DNA of 8,631 nucleotides, from positions 1 through 8,631 of the forward strand of contig JAUVEX010000037.1 in the NCBI GenBank assembly GCA_030594585.1, written 5' to 3'. How positions within the stretch are numbered: position 1 is the first letter of the stretch; the number at the start of each line of letters is the position of its first letter. The notes below the pieces were generated by a model. It ran no database searches. It was not told the DNA's origin and saw nothing but the letters and a program-made list of their open reading frames with translations. The position numbers and the translations under genes were made by a program. The stretch comes from an archaeon (GTDB lineage: Archaea > EX4484-52 > B79-G9). Positions 5,013 through 8,631 of the stretch are shown here, one piece after another.

Positions 5013-5822
5013 ATGGCTTCTAAAAAAGATTTAAAGAAGGCAGCAAAAAAGAATGCTGACAAGCTGCTATCCGGTGTAAAGTTAGATGCAAAGACAATTG
5101 CTATTCTTTTGCTTGTTCTTGTAATTGCCGTGATTATTATCCCGGAAAAAACAAGCGATGTATCCAATGATAATGATGTTTCTGATACAGTGCAGGCGCC
5201 AAAACAGGAACCAACACCAACAAAATTTCCCGAAGTCCCAAAAGAAACAACACCATCCTTTAAATTTAATGGATTGAAGTGGAGCGGTACTTGCGGGGCA
5301 AGCGAAACATCTTCTATATCGTTTCAATATGAATCTGATTTTGACGGCAAGCTTAACTGGAACGGTTCGGATTTCACAATATCTAAAAGTGCAACTGAGC
5401 GACCTCTTGTAAGCAATCCTGAAGAAGGGACATATAATTTTTACATAACCGACGACACAACTGCAAAAATCTATGAGTCTGTGGTCGTGTTTTCAAAAGC
5501 AAAGGCACAGGTATCAGGAGACATTGTGTTGGATTCACCGGTTCTTTATGAATACCCTTCAGGACTTAAAGATTACGGTATTGACATAACCGTAATAATA
5601 CAAAACACCGGAACAATGCCTGGTTGTGTATATGTTGGCGGGAATGTAGGCACAAAAAATATTGGATCTAAGTGCGGTTACTTCTCTGAGCCGGGAACAA
5701 CAGAAGAATACACTTGCCGTGCAGAAGTAACTTTAGGACAGGGAACTTATGATTACAGGATATTTATTTCCGGCCTTGAGGATGCGTTTGTCAGGACCGG
5801 AAGCGTTTCTATTCCTGTTTAA
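5013..5822 (+). CDS. Single-pass membrane-anchored protein with beta-rich extracytoplasmic part
   Basis: The protein is 269 aa. A Lys-rich cytoplasmic N terminus (1-27) is followed by one hydrophobic segment at about 28-43 (TIAILLLVLVIAVIII). The positive-inside rule places the remainder outside the cell. Next comes a Pro/Thr/Lys-rich linker (about 45-82, with repeated PTP/PKE-like runs), then a region dominated by alternating short strands and turns, probably two small beta-sandwich domains (about 83-165 and 168-269). Four cysteines (94, 205, 221, 235) lie on the outer side; the last three are close enough to form disulfides. I do not recognise a named family and see no catalytic motif; an adhesion, envelope-structure or ligand-binding role is only inferred from topology. 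The start is supported by the box-A spacing. The gene ends one base short of the convergent glmS stop. Confidence 0.8.
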   Translation: MASKKDLKKAAKKNADKLLSGVKLDAKTIAILLLVLVIAVIIIPEKTSDVSNDNDVSDTVQAPKQEPTPTKFPEVPKETTPSFKFNGLKWSGTCGASETSSISFQYESDFDGKLNWNGSDFTISKSATERPLVSNPEEGTYNFYITDDTTAKIYESVVVFSKAKAQVSGDIVLDSPVLYEYPSGLKDYGIDITVIIQNTGTMPGCVYVGGNVGTKNIGSKCGYFSEPGTTEEYTCRAEVTLGQGTYDYRIFISGLEDAFVRTGSVSIPV

Positions 5823-5823
5823 G

Positions 5824-7596
5824 TTATTTAACCGTAACTGATTTTGCCAGATTTCTCGGCCTGTCAGGATCAAGCCCGTTTAGGACCGCAAGATAATAGG
5901 ATAATACCTGTATGGGTATTATGTTTGCAATGGGCGATGTTCCGTTAAGCTCAGGCACTTTTATATGAAAGTCAAATGCTTCGTTGTCCTTTGGGCTTAT
6001 GCCAATTACAAAAGCACCCCTTGCCTTTACTTCCATGCAGTTGGATATCATATCGTCAAAAGTCTCGTCACTAGGAGCAAAAGCAATTACCGGAGTTCTT
6101 TCTTCAATAAGGGCCATGGCCCCATGTTTTAATGCCCCTCCTGAAAATGCCTCTGCATGAATGTATGATACTTCTTTTATCTTAAGGGCTGCCTCTTCTG
6201 CTGTTGGATAGCTTAAGCCCCTGCCGATTAAGTACATATGCTTTGAATCTTTCAGGCGCATTGCAAGATTTTCAAGTTTTTTTATTTCTGTGTCTGATGT
6301 CAGTTCATCTACTTTGTCTGCTGCGTATTTTAACCATTCCCTGCCTCTTTCAAGCCTTCCTGTAACAGCATATGCCAAAAGATGCAGAATCGCAAGCTGG
6401 GATGTGTATGTTTTTGTTGCAACAACACATATTTCCGGTCCTGCATTCATAAGAAGTGAAACATCCGAAGTTCTTGCAAGGCTTGAGCCCATTACATTTA
6501 CAATAGATATTATTTCAACACCTTTTTCTTTTGCAGCTTTTACTGCGGAAAGCACATCTGCCGTCTCTCCTGATTGCGATAGGGTAATCATAAGTGTTTT
6601 TGGTGTCAAGAAGTTTTTGTAGTATTCGAATTCTGAGGCATCGGCAACATTTACATGTTTTCCTGCGTGCTTGGAGAACATATAGGATGCGGATTTTGCA
6701 GCGTTAAGGGATGTTCCTGCGGCAACAAAGAAAACACCAAAGCCTTCGTTTATTTTTTGGGCAAGCCCTTCAAGGACACTGTCTTTTTGGGCAAGCGCAT
6801 TTTTTATTGTCTCTTTTTGCTCTTTTATTTCTTTTATCATGTAATGATCAAAATCGCCTTTTTTTGCCTGCTCTACGCTCCAGTCTATATGGTGCTCTTT
6901 TTTTTCAACAACGCGCCCGTCAAGAAGATTATAGAACACTGGCCGGTCTTTAAGTATCACAAGCTCGTTGTCATCTACAAAAAGGACATCTTTTGTGTGC
7001 TCTATAAATGCGGGGATGTCTGATGCGACGAAGTATTCCTTGTTTTTATGGTCTACCCCAATAACAAGAGGCGAATCCCTTCTTGCGCATACAAGGTCAG
7101 GACAGTCTTTGTGGGCGCAGACAATAGCAAAACTTCCTTTAATGTCTGATAATGCGCTTTTTACAGCTGTAAGGAAATCTGTTGTTTTTGTATATTCTTC
7201 AATAAGATGCGCTATTGCTTCGGTATCTGTCTGTGATGTAAATGTGTGGCCTTTTTGTAAGAGTGTGTCTCTAAGCGTCTGGTAATTTTCAATTATGCCG
7301 TTGTGGACAACCGCTATTTTCATATCTGTTGTTGTGTGCGGGTGTGTGTTTTCTTCTGTGACTTTGCCGTGTGTGGCCCAACGGGTATGGCCCATACCCA
7401 TGGTTCCTTTTGCGATTTTTTCTTCATGTTCTTTTGCATCGGATATTTTTCCTACCTGCTTGAATATTTCGAGTCCCTGGGCGTTTTTGATTGCAACGCC
7501 CCAGGAATCGTATCCCCTGTATTCCAGCCGGGATAGGCCTGAAAGAATTATGTCTGCTGCGTTTTTAGAGCCTTTGTAACCGATTATTCCGCACAT
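5824..7596 (-). CDS. glmS: Glutamine--fructose-6-phosphate aminotransferase (isomerizing)
   Basis: This 590-aa protein makes glucosamine-6-phosphate from fructose-6-phosphate and glutamine, the first committed step to UDP-GlcNAc, in the cytoplasm. The N-terminal class II glutaminase domain (1 to about 235) has the nucleophile Cys2 in MCGIIGY, GHTRWATHG (69-77), NG (99-100) and TDTEA (123-127). Two SIS sugar-isomerase domains follow: AAGTS (292-296), SQSGET (340-345) and TKTYTSQ (394-400) in the first, and GRGLSYP (458-464) and HAEAFSGGALKHG (480-492) in the second. By alignment with E. coli GlmS, the isomerase residues Glu488, His504 and Lys603 correspond to Glu475, His491 and Lys585, all present. 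The end is the conserved RNLAKSVTV, followed by Lys rather than the usual Glu. Length and domain order are complete, so it should be functional. A TATA box lies about 55 bp upstream and only a weak AGGCAG-like ribosome site is visible. The product would feed surface glycan or N-glycan synthesis. Confidence 0.97.
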   Translation of the reverse strand: MCGIIGYKGSKNAADIILSGLSRLEYRGYDSWGVAIKNAQGLEIFKQVGKISDAKEHEEKIAKGTMGMGHTRWATHGKVTEENTHPHTTTDMKIAVVHNGIIENYQTLRDTLLQKGHTFTSQTDTEAIAHLIEEYTKTTDFLTAVKSALSDIKGSFAIVCAHKDCPDLVCARRDSPLVIGVDHKNKEYFVASDIPAFIEHTKDVLFVDDNELVILKDRPVFYNLLDGRVVEKKEHHIDWSVEQAKKGDFDHYMIKEIKEQKETIKNALAQKDSVLEGLAQKINEGFGVFFVAAGTSLNAAKSASYMFSKHAGKHVNVADASEFEYYKNFLTPKTLMITLSQSGETADVLSAVKAAKEKGVEIISIVNVMGSSLARTSDVSLLMNAGPEICVVATKTYTSQLAILHLLAYAVTGRLERGREWLKYAADKVDELTSDTEIKKLENLAMRLKDSKHMYLIGRGLSYPTAEEAALKIKEVSYIHAEAFSGGALKHGAMALIEERTPVIAFAPSDETFDDMISNCMEVKARGAFVIGISPKDNEAFDFHIKVPELNGTSPIANIIPIQVLSYYLAVLNGLDPDRPRNLAKSVTVK

Positions 7597-7645
7597 ATTA
7601 TCTGCCTTTGTATTATTTGTATTTTATTTATGTTTTAGTGCGGCA

Positions 7646-7656
7646 ATATATATAAA
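7646..7656 (-). promoter_or_regulatory. Archaeal TATA box for glmS
   Basis: On the minus strand this reads TTTATATATAT, an excellent box-A match, centred about 55 bp before the ATG at 7596 and predicting a leader of about 29 nt. It lies in the 196-bp divergent region (7597-7792) shared with the HTH/S-layer-domain gene. Nothing here resembles the bacterial glmS ribozyme. Confidence 0.6.
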
Positions 7657-7736
7657 CTTAATTGAAAAACGCAATCAAGCGCTATTAAATTAATTATAGT
7701 GGTTTTCTTTGCTATTTATAAAGTTTTTTGAAAAGA

Positions 7737-7743
7737 TTTATAA
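7737..7743 (+). promoter_or_regulatory. Probable TATA box for the HTH/S-layer-domain gene
   Basis: TTTATAA is centred about 53 bp before the ATG at 7793, which would give a leader of about 27 nt carrying the Shine-Dalgarno. Similar TTTATAA copies at 7715 and 7746 are alternative boxes, so which one is used is uncertain. Confidence 0.4.
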
Positions 7744-7745
7744 GT

Positions 7746-7764
7746 TTTATAATACCATTATAAA
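7746..7764. repeat. 8-bp inverted repeat overlapping the promoter of the HTH gene
   Basis: TTTATAAT and ATTATAAA are exact reverse complements around ACC. The palindrome lies between the likely TATA box and the predicted transcription start of the downstream gene, where a bound repressor would block initiation. That gene encodes a DNA-binding protein, so autoregulation is conceivable. The AT-only arms make chance a real alternative. Confidence 0.4.
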
Positions 7765-7782
7765 CTAAGTTATAATTAATGT

Positions 7783-7788
7783 GGTGGT
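7783..7788 (+). promoter_or_regulatory. Shine-Dalgarno site fixing the start at 7793
   Basis: GGTGGT precedes the ATG by 4 nt, with the same core and spacing as the UPF0147 site. It favours this ATG over the in-frame GTG codons at 7781 and 7784, which are part of the site. Confidence 0.6.
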
Positions 7789-7792
7789 AACA

Positions 7793-8631
7793 ATGGCAAA
7801 ACTTATGAAGGAAAAAAACAACCAGACATTCATAAAAGATGTGAAGATAATCGCGAATTCACAGATACTTAAAGGGCTTTTTAATGATTCCCGCTGGCAG
7901 ATTTTAAAGGTTTTGGCGGAAAAACCCGCATATCCTGCTCAGATTGCAAAGAACCTTAAGATGCACGAGCAGAAAGTATATTATCACATCCGCCAGCTTG
8001 AGGCAAGCGGGCTTGTAGAGGTTGTGCTTAAAGAAGAGCATTCAGGCGCGCTTGCAAAGTATTATTCTCCAACAGCATATGCTTTTGCGCTTGAGCTTCC
8101 GGGAGGCGATGAGAGCCTTTTAAGTTCGCCAATAAAAGAAGAGCATAAAAAATTCGCTGAATTTATGGTGCCTTTTATTCAAAGCGGAAAATTCAATGCG
8201 AACATAGTTGTGGGATCTCCTGACCCCCACGGCCCGCACCAGGTTCGCGCCAGAGACGGGCATTATGCAATTGAGCTTGCAATGTTTTTTGGGTCATATG
8301 TAACACTTCCAAAAAAACAATTCGTGTTTTTAGATACTGATGTAAAATCACAAAAGAGTTACGACGAAAATCTTATTGTGATTGGCGGAGTGCTTACAAA
8401 TATGGTTGCAAAAGATGTGAACAAGAGCCTTCCTATTTACTTTGATGAAGAGATGTTCCCTTACAGGACGATATTTTCAAGAAAAACAGGAAAAACATAT
8501 TCTGAAGAAAATATAGGGATTATTGTAAAAACCGCGAACCCCAAAAATCCTGAAAAATCAGTGCTTATTGCTGCGGGAAATACGCATTGGGGCACAAAAG
8601 CTGCAATAAGGGCAATAACAACCATGGCTGA
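7793..8631 (+). CDS. ArsR-type winged-helix protein with C-terminal S-layer-like domain (3' end missing)
   Basis: 279 complete codons are visible and the frame runs off the right edge. Residues about 26-100 form an ArsR-type winged helix: a leading helix with NDSRWQILKVLAEKP (31-45), PAQIAKNLKMHEQKVYYHIR (48-67) as the helix-turn-helix, and a wing with GALAKYYSPT (85-94). From about 137 a second domain begins with VVGSPDPHGPHQVRARDGHY, then the Gly-Gly strand ENLIVIGGVLTN (192-203) and GIIVKTANPKNPEKSVLIAA (242-261), followed by GNTHWGTKAAIRAIT. The IGG-x-x-x-N motif and the NP-x-NP-x-K strand with a T-x-A-A helix resemble the C-terminal S-layer domain (S_layer_C type) of archaeal surface proteins. 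There is no signal peptide or membrane segment, so this copy should be cytoplasmic. It may be a regulator with a surface-protein-derived sensor; that is inference. It is divergent from glmS. Confidence 0.8.
   Translation, partial: MAKLMKEKNNQTFIKDVKIIANSQILKGLFNDSRWQILKVLAEKPAYPAQIAKNLKMHEQKVYYHIRQLEASGLVEVVLKEEHSGALAKYYSPTAYAFALELPGGDESLLSSPIKEEHKKFAEFMVPFIQSGKFNANIVVGSPDPHGPHQVRARDGHYAIELAMFFGSYVTLPKKQFVFLDTDVKSQKSYDENLIVIGGVLTNMVAKDVNKSLPIYFDEEMFPYRTIFSRKTGKTYSEENIGIIVKTANPKNPEKSVLIAAGNTHWGTKAAIRAITTMA

Noticed and set aside
6108..6160. Apparent loss of a catalytic Glu in GlmS (GALKHG where E. coli has GELKHG)
   Set aside because: Counting back from Lys603 in E. coli shows that this Glu is residue 501, not catalytic Glu488; the latter corresponds to Glu475 here and is present.
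6290..7579. Several plus-strand open frames antisense to glmS
   Set aside because: They fall wholly within an unambiguous glmS; their Cys/Phe/Ser-rich translations show no domain and no start signals.
7597..7645. A glmS ribozyme or riboswitch in the glmS leader
   Set aside because: The predicted leader is only about 29 nt and AT-rich, too short for the structure known from bacteria.

Overview
The window looks archaeal. Four genes have an AT-rich box-A (TATA) element centred about 27 bp upstream of the start codon and no leader, which is the leaderless archaeal arrangement. Others carry an AGGTG-type Shine-Dalgarno. Gene content agrees: a UPF0147 protein (an archaeal family), Lrp-type regulators with two fused units, a winged-helix protein joined to an archaeal S-layer-type C-terminal domain, and a DHH phosphoesterase with an N-terminal winged helix. 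A DPANN or euryarchaeal host is possible, but the sequence does not settle the lineage.

Left part (1 to about 3250). This part is AT-rich, at places below 20% G+C. It holds the 5' end of an Lrp-like regulator gene running off the left edge (minus strand). Divergent from it is a two-gene cassette of unrecognised proteins: one of 127 aa built from two copies of a roughly 50-residue unit, and one of 143 aa. Next comes a D-2-hydroxyacid dehydrogenase-fold protein (minus strand) in which all three residues expected at the catalytic positions appear replaced. A complete tandem Lrp-like regulator (333 aa) is divergent from it. The complete regulator and the partial one are clearly related at their N termini. 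A perfect 13-bp inverted repeat at 3267-3294 closes this part.

Middle (3300-5012). On the minus strand are a UPF0147 protein and, upstream of it, a 414-aa DHH/DHHA1 phosphoesterase with an N-terminal winged-helix-like region. These look like housekeeping genes.

Right part (5013-8631). A single-pass membrane-anchored protein with a beta-rich, cysteine-containing outer part converges on a complete glmS (glucosamine-6-phosphate synthase), with one base between their stop codons. Divergent from glmS is a gene, cut by the right edge, for a predicted cytoplasmic protein with an ArsR-type DNA-binding domain and an S-layer_C-like domain. GlmS supplies amino sugars for envelope glycoconjugates, so envelope synthesis is a possible common theme here; that is inference from proximity.

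No rRNA, tRNA, CRISPR array, transposase or integrase was seen. The most unusual items are the dehydrogenase fold without its catalytic residues beside a tandem-Lrp regulator, the internally duplicated unknown protein, the HTH/S-layer-domain fusion, the 13-bp palindrome at a compositional boundary, and two discrete promoter-to-start distances.
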